64,000 bases of DNA from Gentiana macrophylla (lineage: Eukaryota; Streptophyta; Magnoliopsida; Gentianales; Gentianaceae), in contig CM047817.1 of NCBI GenBank assembly GCA_026214975.1, positions 58,896,246-58,960,245 on the forward strand, read 5' to 3'. Shown piece by piece: positions 18,991-31,947 of the stretch. The translations under genes and the position numbers were made by a program. Under the pieces are notes generated by a model. It saw only the letters and a list, made by a program, of their open reading frames with translations. It was not told where the DNA came from and made no database searches. Each line of letters starts with the position of its first letter. Position 1 is the first letter of the stretch.

Positions 18991-21959
18991 AGGCAAGTAA
19001 AACAGCTGCATAGGATTTAAAATGATAAGAGTTGGTCAAGCTGTGTTAGGTACGTAAGATGAGAATCTCTGAGTTAGATCCTTTAGGTGTAGTCCCTCTT
19101 AAGTTAGTTCTTTAAGCAATGGATCCTTCCAGAATGGAGTTTCTAAACCAAATCATGCCACCTAGGATTAAGTGAAACACCTTTAAGTAAAGCTTTGGCA
19201 ATGAAGTCTTATGCTTACATTCCCTATTGAAATCACTCCACCTTCTTTTACATCTAAAAAATCTAGCATACTTTTGGCTCGGCCTAACTTTGTAGAAAAT
19301 GATATTCGACTGAACTCTACAGATCCTTAAGTTTCTCCTTTTACTATTTCTTCTTGTGTCCATCAAAATTGTTTAACCTAGCCATGCTCGAGATGGGTTC
19401 CACACTAACCCAATGTATAATCCTCCATTTTCCAAGTGCTTCTATTTGTTTCAATTACTAACGTTAAAATTTTCTTGCCTTGATACATGGTTTCCATCGT
19501 CCTTGGAGTTAACGTTATTCAACACGAGTGAATGCTTTTGTTACCGTTTTTTCATTTCACATAAAACGGTTTCCCCTACTTCAAAAATTCTGAAACTTTT
19601 AAGGAAAGTAGATCACTGTCTTGTCTACAATTTCTCTTTTTACATCAACTCAATAATCTGCATGGATTGTTCAGAAGGTTTATGTTAGTACTGGACACTC
19701 TGTCCAGAAAATCTACTGCAGAACATCCACTTCTTCTACTGTTTTGAATAGGTTAACCACCTTCAAATGCCGTGAATTTTTTATATGTTGCAGATAACCC
19801 TTTTATCTACAACTTTACTTTTGGAATTAACCCAATTTCCTTTCCGTTTGATACCAATCTGCAATTCAAGTCAGCGTTAATTAATTTGGAAATTTTGACA
19901 GCTTGAGCATTCGGAAAAAATATTTGTTTTTGACTGACTTCTTCCCATTCAAAAATTCTAATCTTTTGCTATCACTTGAGAAACACCAGTATCTAAATCT
20001 TGTCTCTTTTTATCATGCTCAAATTCCTTTTCGTTTGGGCTGTACCAGTCGATAATGACATGTCTGGAGTAAATATAATGCACAACAATCTAAAAGGAAT
20101 CCACTCCCTTTGACTTAAGGTCTGGGCTAAAGGAGTAATTAGTTATGATCGTTATGTTCTAGAAGTTTCCCCGAAGCTTGATCTCCTTATGGGTTATGTC
20201 GTTTTGTAGGATGTTTGGAGAGCTATCAATGTGGTTTCTTTTGCTGTTATAAACAAGCACCAAGTTGCTGCACGGTTCTTCTTTGCACGGTTCAAATATT
20301 TTCATGTCCTTTTTCAATCATACATTTTCTGGTAATTTACTTCCCATTTGATTCCTCACTTGAGATCTTTGAGTTCAATAACTTCTCGCCGTCTTTTATC
20401 TCAGAGACATATCTTCCTAAGTTCTTCATTTTGAACAAGTTCTTACCTTTTTACGTTCCAAATCAAAGGGGCAGATCCCCTCTAATTTTATATTGTTGCA
20501 CTCTTATCATTCCTACGAGTCCAATTTCGCTGAACTTTCTAATGTTAAAAAAAATTGTACTTGTGTTCATTCCTAGCTTCCCTTCTAAGGGTAGTGTCGA
20601 TGTTGTAACCTTTTCTCTTAATGATGCATCTTCTTTCAAGGTATGCACCCCATCTTTTACCAGTCAGATCTATATGAATATCATGACAACCATGTTCAAT
20701 TACTTACCCTTAACCTTTTTGGCAATCTATGCTAAACCAATATCAAGCATAAAACAGTCGCTTACCAAGATGTCTTCCGAGCCTTTCTTGCCGGTCAACA
20801 TTTAAACTCCAAAATTTTATTAATTTCAATATAGTTTAAGGTACCATGTACCTTCTGTTTTAAATCTCTTTCAGGCCATTTAGAGCCATGAACCGCCACA
20901 CACCTTTCGACGTCCCCTCTTTTGTCTTGGTGTTTAATAATAATTTTGTTACGCCGGTTGAAATGTCTGTTTTGTTTTGACCTTTTCATTTCCCCCATGA
21001 GGGATAACCTTGAGCATTTAGTCATTTGCACCATACTATTCATCATGATTAGTGCAACCTTGAACCCTTGAATTGGATCATCAATGAACTTTCACACTTC
21101 TTTTGGAAGTTTGAACTAATTCTATGAAATCAAACTTTATCTGACATTTCATAAGTGTGTTTTCTCCTTCACTCAAAAGTTTTTTTTTTTATCATAGACC
21201 CATTCTCAGACTTTTGATCTTCCTTTACAACACCTGGAGGAAATTTTAATCCCATTTCAAGCTTGAATTGACCACTCTGTGACTCATGCGAACTAGGACA
21301 CTTCTTGACAAGTTTCATTCCATTCCGAGACCCTTTTGGTGTACTCGTTTTGGCACCATAACTCCTTCAATTTGAGATTCTTCACCAGCAACCGTTTGTC
21401 TATCAATCGTTAATGATTAAGGACATTTTTTTAATCCTTTTGCATTAAACGTTTCCAAAAATATCATGTGATGTTTCTCTTAACGTCCCCACTTTTTAAG
21501 TGCTTCTCTAAAAGTTCTCTATTTCCTCTTTAAGTGGTCTGAGTTTCTTTGCAGTCCATCGTATCTTACAGAACTCCACTTTCTTAAGATAATTTCATCT
21601 GCAAGATGTCCTTTTGCTTCCTTGTTTTTGGTGGCTATCTTTTGTATTACGATACCGTGCCCCCTTCTTCAATCTTGAACCAGATTCAAGCTTCCCTCAA
21701 CCTAGAGTCTTCTTTCCTCTATTGTAACCCAAGCAACCTCCCTTGTTTTGAGAACTTATTGCATCTTATTTGGCTTATAAGGTTGACATGCCATCCAAGA
21801 GCTCAACTTGTCACTGTTAAAATTTATTTGTTTTCTAAGATAACCTTTATTGACGTAAGGATTGGATCAAACCGTCAAAGAGGTAGTATGGAAAGTGCAT
21901 GTTTCTCCTTCCCGAGATGTCTCAGAGATCCTTCTTCTAGGATCCTTGCCGTCCTATAG
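18991..21959 (+). other. 3-kb internal region of F without recognisable gag or RT
   Basis: The stretch is pyrimidine-rich on the plus strand. Its longest frame (20215-20805, 196 residues, rich in Phe, Ser, Leu and Pro) matches nothing I know. gag, protease and RT motifs expected here in a gypsy element are not visible in any frame I read. It may be heavily decayed, replaced by foreign sequence, or a non-autonomous interior. Confidence 0.4.
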
Positions 21960-22352
21960 CAAGCTCATACCGTAGTGATGGAAGTTGAGATAAAAAAAGA
22001 GCCACTTGTGTCAAGAGTTGTGAATCAGTTGGAAAGTTTAAGCATTTGATGATTTAGACATCAAACAGAATTAAAGTGTGTTGTACCATTGATTTCAAGA
22101 CTCAAGACAGTTGATGAGATCATTTAGAAGCAAGACGAATAGCTAGTTGTTGTTGGTTACAAGTGAGTGGTTGGGGCCAAACCAACCAGTGGTTGCAAGA
22201 TTGATAAAGATGGCAACCCTCAACATCAGAATCGGCCATGTTTTCCAAATATGGAAGATCTGAGGAAGAAAGTGAAAAATAAATCCCTCAAGATAGCAAT
22301 TGCAGTCCATCCCAGAGCAACCAAGATGTACATAGAGTTGGAAAAGTGCTAA
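21960..22352 (+). pseudogene. Gypsy RNase H-integrase linker and integrase zinc-binding fragment (element F)
   Basis: Frames read a linker (VDEII, DKDGNPQHQNRPCFPN) followed by MEDLRKKVKNKS and AVHPRATKMYIELEK. These match the region before and at the start of gypsy integrase, where the family has HPG.TKMY..L. The frame ends at 22352, just before element E inserts. The distal part of the same integrase appears after E at 27206. Stops and deletions show it is non-functional. Confidence 0.7.
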
Positions 22353-24020
22353 TGATGCCCTTGATGACGGTCAACTTCGTATCAAATTTTACAATCAACT
22401 TACCCCGGATTTGTGTTCCCAATATTTGTGATAATATGTATGAAATCATGGGTTAATTAGCTAAATGTGACTAAATTGGTATTCTACGTATTAACCCTAT
22501 GTTTTATGTGTTATTTGCCGGAAATAAAAGCTACTATGTGTGCTATGGTTTTATTGACAGAAGAATGAGTGTTTGGAGAAAATTTGGGCTGAATATGAGA
22601 TTTCATTGAGAAATAACTGAACGGAGCTGAAGGTTGAAGTGTTTCGAGCGGAGATTGGACCCGAGAATCTATTTGGTGATCTTTCAATGCTATTTTAGGA
22701 AACTTACAAGACAAACTGGGCTTGGACATCTACCTGTACGTTGTAGGGATTGAAGTGAGGATTCCAATGAACTTTGAATCACCCAAATTGGAGTTAGGGA
22801 AGTCAATTTATGGTCCAAATACCGAAGTTGTGCGGCCCAGGAAGCTCGATGCGGCGAGGCCCACTCTGGCTGAATCGAGCCTAGCGAAAACGGACCAGAA
22901 ATGCATTTTCTTGTCCTCCAATGATTAGGTTTTCCCTTACGTCGGTTTATACACCTTATATATGGCCATTAGGGCTTCGAATTTGTAATCTATCATTCAT
23001 TCTTCATCTATAATTTTAGTTATTCGTCAATTAGATACAATGTAGTCTTTTGTTAAATAAAATCTTATTTTCTCTTCTCTTGCAAATAAGTCATGAGTCT
23101 TTCATTATTGAACTGTGTTTGGTTTATGTTCTTCGCGGATCAATTCGAATCGCCAGGGGGAGAGAGAATTGAGGAGTGGATCTGCTCTTCATTATGGGTA
23201 AGATCTATTCCAATATATTATTTCATATCTTAGATTCATGATTGTTCATGTGATAGATCCAGATTATTCTTGCATCTAATCAACTATGAATTTATTAAAT
23301 GAACCTTAATCCTTATTATTCGATTCGTTAATGTTAAAATGCATAATTATGGGTTGCGTTCTCTCGATTCAACGATGGTCTTTATTGCCGAATCGAGATA
23401 CCTAGTAAACCCTAATTCTGTAGTTTTGCGTCAGCTACAATGATCGACAAGTTTAATTTACATGTTCTTAGCCTGATCACCTAATTTCATGTCATCGTAA
23501 ATTAACATAAATGACAATAAAGTGAAGTGTTAGTTTGGACATAGTCTGTTCCAATCTCTAAAAACGTGCTAGTCAATCCACGATAGACGCTTAGGGAGGT
23601 TCTCGATCATGAGCCGGCACTTTCTAGAACGTATTGTGTGTGGGTTAATACAACCAATGATTGAGGTTAACAGCACATAGATGTTTACTGTCCTTTCAAT
23701 GGAAGTAAACAAGGTTTGGAGACTGCACCCGCAGCTTAATTGCTAATATGGATCAGATAAAGATTAATGGGAGATTAATTGTGAATAGTTTGGTGAATGC
23801 CTTTTCAATATATGATTGACCATGAATTTATTTGCATCTCATTTATTTACTTTTCTATTACGTTGGTCAAAGATCACTCTTATGGTTGACCTTAAGTTGT
23901 GGTTGTGTTTAACATAATTAAATAATAGTCACCGTGGGATCGACCTAGACTCGCCATTGCTACACTAAGATCGATCTAGTCCTCTTGCTAGTATCAACGA
24001 CTTACACGCGATCAAGTTTT

Positions 24021-24038
24021 TGACGCCGTTGCCGGGGA
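24021..24038 (+). other. tRNA-Asp primer-binding site of element E
   Basis: TGACGCCGTTGCCGGGGA lies six bases after the 5' LTR. It complements the 3' end of plant tRNA-Asp(GTC), whose full match would be TGGCGCCGTTGCCGGGGA. Confidence 0.85.
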
Positions 24039-25520
24039 CTAGTTATTTAATTGTTAGGCATAGCCATTAATTTATAGTTAACCTTTTTATCTCTTTTTTT
24101 CAATAATTGAATATAAATGAGAAGGTTTTTTTTCATCACCATGTTCCTAAGGCTTTTGAGCAATTGATGCGCGGGAGTTTTTTTTACTTCGCATGACTAT
24201 TCGTTTTTTATTTTGAGTTTTGATTTTTAATTTTTATTTTTATTTGGAGTCATGTATTAAGTCCTTTTGTTGTGTTTAAGTACTAAAGTTCTTATGTATT
24301 GGCTTAAATTGTTTATTGCACTTCTTATTTTTAGTTGTGCTATTTACTGCCAATTGACACAATTATTTGGTTACTTATTCGCGTCTCGTGGTACTAATGG
24401 ATTTTGTGCATGAATTGTTTCTATTAAACCTAGTGCAGATTACCCCTTGGGATAAGACAACTTTGGTTCCAGCTCACTGATATGATTTGCTTCACACAGT
24501 TAGCCAATTTCTTCTATTTTCCAAAGCTAAGTGTTATATTTCTTCCTACTTTTTTTGCTTTACTTTCCACATTAAGGACAATGTTGAGTTTTGAAGTTGG
24601 GGGGGGTAGGCATAACACTTAGTTTGGAAAAAATTGAGACACTTACACTTACTTTTGTGAATTTTGATGCAATGAATTGAATGAAATAAAGTCCTTAAAC
24701 CGATGAAACTGCTTAATTACATACTTAATTCATTAATGATGAATAAGGGGTTTCTTACTATTTGAAGTAGTGCTTTATTAATCATCTATCATGTTGTGGA
24801 ATCGACCTTTTTAAGCACGTACAACTCACTTCTTGATCGTGTAGTTAGATGACGCATTATGTTAACCCAAGTTGACCTGGGTTATCTTAGTTTGTTCTAC
24901 CTGGTCATTTTGGTCAAGTTGTGGATCTTATAAGGGACAAGGATTTACGGATTCGGTAGCTTATCAAATTGAGCGGACCGTGAGGATAGATAGATTTTTT
25001 TGATTGCCCAACCTGCCAAAAAAAGAATAAAAAATTCTTTGGGAAGAGGGTTGCAAGTTCGGTGTTAGATTCGATAAAGTTTCTTTCTAGGCACCCACCA
25101 TTGCAAGTTTCTATTTGATAATCTACCCGGCCCTCACATAAGCAAATCAAAAATAAATTACATAAACATGAGACTTGGAGTAGTACTCGGTTCTCGATCC
25201 GTGTTGCCCAATTGACTAGATGTACAATTAAAATAAACAAAAAAAATTCATAAACTATGATGAAAAGGGACAAACATGCTTGAGATTTTCTATGTAAACC
25301 TGGAGTTGGTATAATGTGATTCTGTCTACGTCACTGTTGTTTGAGAGTTATTAACACACACACGTCAGTTCTACTATGAGATAGTTCTTAATGGATTACT
25401 GATGTATATGCGTTGACCCTAATATTATTTAGAATTTTTGAACGAGTCTGTTCTTAATTATTTTATAATTGCTTTTGGGTTTGTTTTATTTGGATTTTGC
25501 TCGAGACGATCAAATGCTAT
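24039..25520 (+). other. Interior of element E, no gene
   Basis: No frame here resembles a retroelement protein. The minus frame at 24914-25273 (119 residues) has no known similarity and is considered chance. The interior probably carries only cis signals. Confidence 0.5.
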
Positions 25521-27205
25521 GTGGGGGGGTAGTTGATGACGGTCAACTTGGTATCACATTTTACAATCAACTTACCCATATTTGTGTTCTCAATGGTGAT
25601 AAAATGTATGAAATCATGGGTTAATTAGCTAAACATGATTGCATCACGTCCGGGGTGACTAAATTGGTATTTTGCGCATTAGCCATATGTTTTATGTGTT
25701 ATTTACCAGAACTAGAAGGTACTATGTGTGATATGGTTTTATTGACAAATGGATGAGTGTTTTGGAGCATAATTTGGGCTGAATATGAGATTTATTTGAT
25801 AAATAACTGAACGGAGCTGAAGGTTGAAGTGTTTCGAGAAGAGATTGGACCCCAGAATATGATTGGTGATATTGAAACGCTATTTCAGGATACTTACAAT
25901 ATGAATTGGGTTGTAACATCTGTATGTAAGTTGTAGGGTTTGAAGCATGGATTCCAAATCACTTTGAATCACGCAAATTGGTGTTACGAAAGTCACGTTA
26001 TGGTCCAAATACCGAAGATGTGCGGCAAAGGAAGCTCGATGCGGCGAGGCCCACTCTGGCTGAATCGAGCCCAGCAAAAATGGACAAGAAACGCGTTTTC
26101 TTGTCCTTCAATGATTATGTTTTCCCTTAGGTCTGTTTATTCACCTTATATAAGGCCAGTAGGGCTGCGAAATTGTACATTATCATTCATTCTTCATCCA
26201 TTATTCTAGTTATTCATCAATTATATACAATATAGTATTTTGTTGAATAAAATATTCCTTTCTCCTCTCTTGTAAATAAGTCATGAGTATTTCATTATTG
26301 AACTGTTCTTGGTTTATGTTCTTCACGGATCAATTCGAATCACCGGAGGGAGAGAGAATTGAAGAGTAGATATGTTCTTCGTTATGGGTAAGATCCATTC
26401 CAATATATTATTTCATATCTTAGATTCATGATTGTTTTTGTGATAATTGTAGATTATGCTTGCATCTAATCAACTATGAATTAATTAAAAGAACCTTAAT
26501 CCTTATTATTGGATTCGTTATTTTTAAAACGCAGAATTGTGGGTTGTGTTGCCTCGATTCTGCGACGGTCTTTATCGCCGAATCAAGATACCCAGTAAAC
26601 CCTAATTCTATGGTTTGGCGTCAGCTACGCTGATTGACAGGTTTAATTTACATGTTCTTAGCCTGATCACCTAATTGCTTGTCATCGCAACTTAACATAA
26701 AGGACGATAAAGTGGAGTGTTAGTTTGGACATAGTCTGGATCAATCTTTAGGAACTTGATAGTCAATCCATGATATCTTCTTAGAGAGGTTCTTGGTGTT
26801 TAGCCGGCACTTTCTAGACCATATTGCGTGTGGGTTAATACAACCAAGGAAGGAGGTTAACTGCAAATAGACGTTTACCGTCCTTTCAATGGAAGTAAAC
26901 AAGGTTAGGAGACTGAACTTGTAGCTTAATTACAAATATGAATCACATTAGGATTAAACAGAGATTAGTTGTGAATAGTTTGGTTAATGCCTTTTCAATA
27001 TATGATTGACCATGGGTTTATTTGCATATCGTTAATTTACTTTTCTATTATGTTGGTCAAATACCACCCGTATGGTTGACCTATAAGTTGTGGTTGTGTT
27101 TAACATAATGAAATAATAGTCTCTATGGGATCAACCCTGACTCTCCCTTTCTATACTATGATTGACCTAGTGCTCTTGCTAGTATCATCAACTTAGACGC
27201 GATCA

Positions 27206-27380
27206 GACCTTTCATGTAGACAGAGATAGCAGAGTTTCTTACAACAATAGTTACCACGCCAACATCCAGATGTCACTATTTGAAACTCTGCTTGGATGAA
27301 AGCGTAGAATGCTAGTTTTTTGGGATGAAGTGGATCAACGACAAATTACTAGACCAGAGACGATACAACAAGTAGAGAAG
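27206..27380 (+). pseudogene. Gypsy integrase core and C-terminal fragment (element F, after E)
   Basis: The frame reads TFHVDRDSRVSYNNSYHANI, then SLFETLLG and FWDEVDQRQITRPETIQQ. DRDSR and YNNSYH..IQM.PFE are integrase core motifs normally about 60 residues apart, so an internal deletion has joined them. This continues the integrase cut by element E at 22361. At about 27380 the frame passes without a stop into copia gag-like sequence. Confidence 0.75.
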
Positions 27381-29046
27381 AGATTGAAGTGTCCCATCGC
27401 ATCCTCCGATTTTCCTGAAGAGAAAGAAAAAGATGAAGACAAGAAGAAATACAAGTCTTCAGAGAGAAGAAGGAGCAAGAAAGCACTAAAAGCTGAAACC
27501 AGCTGTGAAAATGATGAAGATTCCTGTGACAATGACTCAGCTGATGAAGAAGACACCAGCTCTGACAATGAAATAGCATGTCTATGTCTAATGGATAAGT
27601 AAATTGAGGAAACAGAGGTAATATCTAGTTAAAGCTCCTTTAAAGCATCCACATATGATACTGCACAATCTTCGATTTTTCCATTAGATTCTGCAAACCT
27701 AATTCAAAATCTCATGAGTAAATTTGAAGAAATTCAAACTAATCATGAGATTCTTGAAAAAGAATGTGAGAATCCGAGAGAGGAAAATAAAAGATTATAG
27801 AAAGAACTGGATGAAATGAAAGCTGAATCAACTAGTAAGGAAGTACACTCAACTAATCAACAAGCAGCAAATGATCACTCATCTGGTTTTGATAGACCGG
27901 CTGAGAAAACTTCCCTACTAGTTAAGATCACCAATACACCATTTAACGCACCAGCTTACAAACACCAAAAAGGTTTGGATCCAGATATAGTCTTGGATAC
28001 AACAGTCATGATGAGAAAGGAAACAATGGACAACACAATTCTGAATCAAGGACCAAAACTGGACCTAAATTCAGAAAAAGACAGAGCATAGTTTCAACTA
28101 CTCATCCTGCGCTAGTAAAGGCAAAACCCAGCGTAGTGAAACAACCGAGTAAATCGTCTTACCAGGCTATTAAGGGAAAAGGGTTCCTGAAAGGTAAGAG
28201 TAGACTTTACCCTTCAGAGGATGTTTAGAATGTAGCACCTCCAAAATACAACAAGAAACCATTTCTTGCCATGCAACATGTGTTTAGGAAAAGCCAACCT
28301 AGGCATGTTCCTGGATATAAGAGGCAATATGAAAATAGGTTTCCTCCTGCATATTGGAGAGTGAAAAAGGATGCAAATACACCTAAAGGTAGAGAAATGT
28401 ATCATAATACTTTTAAACCTATTAGAAGTTATTTTGCCAAGCCTTATACATATGAGGTTGATGATTTCAACTATCCAAGAAGATAATCCTTTGGATATAC
28501 AATTGGAGTAGGAGACATTACTGCTAACAGGTATGGAACCAAACCGTGTTGCGCACCAAAAGTTACTTAATTTCTTTTGTAGGATGTCTGGTATATAGAC
28601 AGTGGATGTTCCAGACACATGACATGGAATAAAGGATGACTGACTGACTTTAAAGCTTTTGATGGACCCAAAGTTACATTTAGAGGTAAAGAAAACCCCG
28701 ACAAAATTAAGAGGGAGGGTATCTTGCTGAAGAACAATTGGAACATTCAAAATGTGGCATATGTTAAAGGACTGAATTTTAATCTTTTAACCATCAGTCG
28801 ATTCTGCGACAAAGGCTATAATGTGCACTTCAGCAAAGAAGGACGCAAGGTGATTCACAATCAAACCAGCACAGTTGTTCTTGCAGGAAAGAGAGAAGAC
28901 AACATGTATGTTGTAGATTGGAAAATAGCAAAAGCAGAAACCTGTCTGCTTGTCAAGAATAATCAATCCACCAGTTGGATTTGGCACAGAAGACTGAATA
29001 ATCTGAATTTCAAGACCATCAATAAATTGTCAAAGAACAAGTAAGT
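27381..29046 (+). pseudogene. Copia gag C-terminus, protease and GAG-pre-integrase (element D), truncated
   Basis: An acidic/Lys-rich gag part ends SSDNEIACLCLMDK (about 27600), then a coiled-coil part (LIQNLMSKFEEIQTNHEILE, then KECEN). The protease hallmark WYIDSGCSRHMTW is at about 28588-28626 with the catalytic DSG intact. NVAYVKGLNFNLLTISRFCD and the GAG-pre-integrase WIWHRRLNNLNFKTINKL lie at about 28974-29030. The DSGCSRHMT form and this gag tail are typical of the Sirevirus/Oryco side of copia. Several stops break it, and integrase and RT are missing. At about 29047 it joins gypsy gag sequence. No LTRs were found, so both ends are illegitimate joins. Confidence 0.8.
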
Positions 29047-29297
29047 TGAAGGCCTTCCAGACATCACTTTCAACAACTAAGAGGTTCTTCAGGGTAAGTG
29101 AAGCAAGTAGAGGTGCCCTCGCCGAGACTTTCGAGAAGAGCAAAGACACGCTCATGCAAAGACTGTAGCTCCAAAGAACAACAAAGAACGACACTTTCTC
29201 GTTGCGACAAGTGCAAAAGGAACCATTTTGGATAGTGCAAATCAGGGTCTACTGGATGTTTTCAATCTGGTGCGGAAGGCCACTTTACGAGGGAGTG
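29047..29297 (+). pseudogene. Gypsy gag zinc knuckles (start of element C)
   Basis: One frame reads CDKCKRNHFG, a stop, then C (C-x2-C-x3-H-x3-C), and GCFQSGAEGHFTREC, a C-x2-C-x4-H-x4-C knuckle with its second Cys changed to Ser. This is the C-terminal nucleic-acid-binding part of chromovirus gag. Element B inserts right after it; the reading resumes with the protease region at 47983. Both knuckles are damaged. Confidence 0.75.
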
Positions 29298-30240
29298 TGT
29301 TGGTCCCTAGAAAAGGCTAACACAAGTTTAGAGGGAGGGGTGAATAAACTTGTCACCAAAAACCTAACTTAAAACTGAATCGTAAACCATATTTAGTTCA
29401 CCTTAAACTTGTGCGGAGTTAAGCTAACTTAGCTGATTATAAGTCAAAACTGACTTATCCTTAACTGAGTTAACCGCCAGCGGATTAAATTAATCCTTTG
29501 TAAAATATGAGTTATCAGTTAATATGCTAACTATGTTTCTGGTGTTTGTGGAGTATGTGAACTGGATGAATATAACTACAATGTAGTAAATAAATACGTA
29601 AGGTACATAGACAAGAATTATAGAGGTTCCAGGTGGTGTAATCCTGTCAGTCCTCTCTTCTCCTGTGATGGGGAGGCCAAATCTACTATGTTCTTGAGGT
29701 TCACAGTTACAAGACAGAAAGTAAATTCTAGACACTTGATTATCATTCACTAATCCCTAGCTTCATAATCTTCCAGCTTCAGTCTTCAACAGGTAGAACT
29801 GTTGTTTGAACTAAGATTGCTACACTGGTCCTTAGAGGGTTGAAGTGCCTCTTCACCAGCTCATCACAAACACAGTCTTCCTGAATGCAGCTCAACTGTC
29901 CTTCACACCTTCTTGGTGTTTCACAGACTAACCCTTTGACAAAATCAAACTTCAGAGTTGAATCAATAACTATGATTCAATTTGTGATTTGAGCTTTCTC
30001 TTCTAGATATGTAAATTATGCACAGCTTAGTTGTCTTCAAATGATTGATCTTGATGTTTCTTTGAATGCTTATGAACACTTGAAGATATTTCTTAATCTT
30101 GCAATTAAGTGCTTAGCAAAAATTCTCTTGAATTACTTTCCCTCTTAGTATGACCTTTCTTGATTAGATTAATTCTTAGAATTCCGCATCTCTTCTTGTA
30201 GTAGAAGTGATCTATTTATAGCGTTTTCTCTAACGGTTAG
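29298..30240 (-). mobile_element. Left part of the 3' LTR of element B
   Basis: It matches 46209-47150 of the 5' LTR closely (for example CTTGTGCGGAGTTAAGCTAA). It ends where copia A begins, at CTCTAACGGTTAG. The minus-strand ORF at 29490-29750 and its twin at 46442-46660 only reflect the LTR repeat. Confidence 0.85.
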
Positions 30241-31935
30241 TGTTGGAAGTAGTGCCCAAAATACAATTTATGTAATTGTTTTTATAATTAATAAATGACA
30301 GATTTATTCTTATCTTATTATTTGCTTCGTACTTATATGTAATACACTGCTGAAAACCCCAAGTCGTATCATATGTAGCCATAAAACTTACCATGTGTCA
30401 CACATGAGGATTAAGTTTATGGTGATACACTTGAAATGTTAGTCCGTGGTGAAGTTAATCAAAGTATGGGGTGTATTGATTAAACCACCATTAATGCGCC
30501 CAGAACACTTTATTGTGTGACCGTCTTATCCGGACCGTCGACAATGGTTGTGTAAGTGGGGCATTTATATATGATGTAGTCATATAGGTCTGGACCAATT
30601 TAATCTAAGTTTCTCATATAATTCCGTGATTGAGAAATCTTATTAAATCACAAGATGATCATGTATGGATTAACCTTAATCCTAAAGTGATTACAGACTC
30701 CTGCTTGTTTCAGGATAGGGTTTGATGTGTTCGTTAAGGATCGCTAAGAGGAGCTATCCGAATCACTTTCACGTTGGCACTATTCTGGAATGAGTGAGAA
30801 GTGTGTGTCTCGCAGATATGGAATCCATTCCTTCCTGCAGGAAGTAGAAACACAATCCCCTTATTTGTTAATCCTAGACACTGATCGATCGGCCGAGTTT
30901 GTATTGGTTATGAACTAATTGATCACTAGTGGGTTAATGGTAAATGAGGATAAGACGTATTGAAGAAAGTTTATGGAAATAATCCCGCTTCATTACGGAT
31001 AGTCTATGAAGGGTTAGTTTATATGAAATGATTATATCAATGGACACTTACCGACTCGACGTTTTGAGAATAAGTTATATCTATAATCGATAGAGTTCAG
31101 TTTTGGATTTATGGTGGCGTATTTCCGGAATTAATGATTTCAGTAGAAATATTCTGTTCAATGAATATTGTATTCAATTTGTCGTAGCTACTGTTTATAG
31201 GTCCATGGTCCCCGGGTTGGCTCTTAACACCCGAGTGTTTTCTCGTTTTCTGGAACCTCAAGATTAAATTAAATAGTTGGTCTATTTAATGAATATGCAA
31301 TATTATTTATATGGTAAAGAAAAAAAAGAGAAAAGACATTTTCTATTAAAATGACTAAAAAAATGGTGCCACATTTGAGATAATTAGGAGAAGAAATTTA
31401 CCTAGATTATGTCACATGTGTAATTAATTAAATAACTATTTGTTGGATAATTAATGGAAAATTAAGAGATTGATTTTTTGGGAATTACCTCTTATTTTTG
31501 TAGCAAAAATACCTTTTCCTTATGGGAATAGGTTTTTGTGGTGTGAAAAGCATAACTCTCTTGACTAGTTATTTTCCTATATAAAGAGAGTTCCTCCTAG
31601 CACAATAACACAACAACAAAAATGCGCCACAACCAAAATAAAAGGAAGAAAAATTAGTTTCTTTCCTTAGTCATTAGATTAAGGAAAACCTAGGGTTTTT
31701 CTTGTGCATATTCGAGGAGGTTCTACGGCGAGGATCGATGTCCTCCAGTCGTCGCTAGGAGATACAATCCGGAAGATTGGGGCTTCTCCCTTGGTCGATT
31801 TTATCATCTCTCTCCGATAAGGTAAATCTTCAACCTTCTCGTAGGATTAATTAGTTGTGTTTCATATCGTAAATCGTATAAGCTTCTGCTATGCAAAGAT
31901 CGCGTGTCTCGATCGGTGCTATTACTCCTAGCATT

Positions 31936-31947
31936 TGGTATCAGAGT
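31936..31947 (+). other. Primer-binding site of copia A
   Basis: TGGTATCAGAGT follows the 5' LTR end by two bases and complements initiator tRNA-Met. Confidence 0.85.

Larger units (their letters stand above)
22362..27205 (+). mobile_element. Non-autonomous LTR retrotransposon E (Athila/Tat-like LTRs, no gag or pol)
   Basis: LTRs at 22362-24014 and 25534-27205 both start TGATGACGGTCAACTT and end ACGCGATCA. The flanks are GCCCT and GACCT, a 5-bp duplication with one change. The primer site is TGACGCCGTTGCCGGGGA (24021-24038), the complement of the plant tRNA-Asp 3' end with one mismatch. A purine tract TGTGGGGGGGTAG precedes the 3' LTR. The 1.5-kb interior has no gag or pol; a second G-run, TTGGGGGGGGTAGG, lies at about 24598. 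U3 contains CACCTTATATATGGCC (about 22950). The two LTRs differ at many sites, so the insertion looks old. It must have moved with proteins from a relative. Confidence 0.85.

Noticed and set aside
20215..20805. 196-residue plus-strand frame as a gene
   Set aside because: The composition is typical of T/C-rich DNA, there is no recognisable domain, no clear promoter, and stops lie in all neighbouring frames. Mentioned only as part of the interior of F.
22722..26209. Short frames inside both LTRs of E as genes
   Set aside because: They occur in corresponding LTR positions and are not conserved between the two copies.
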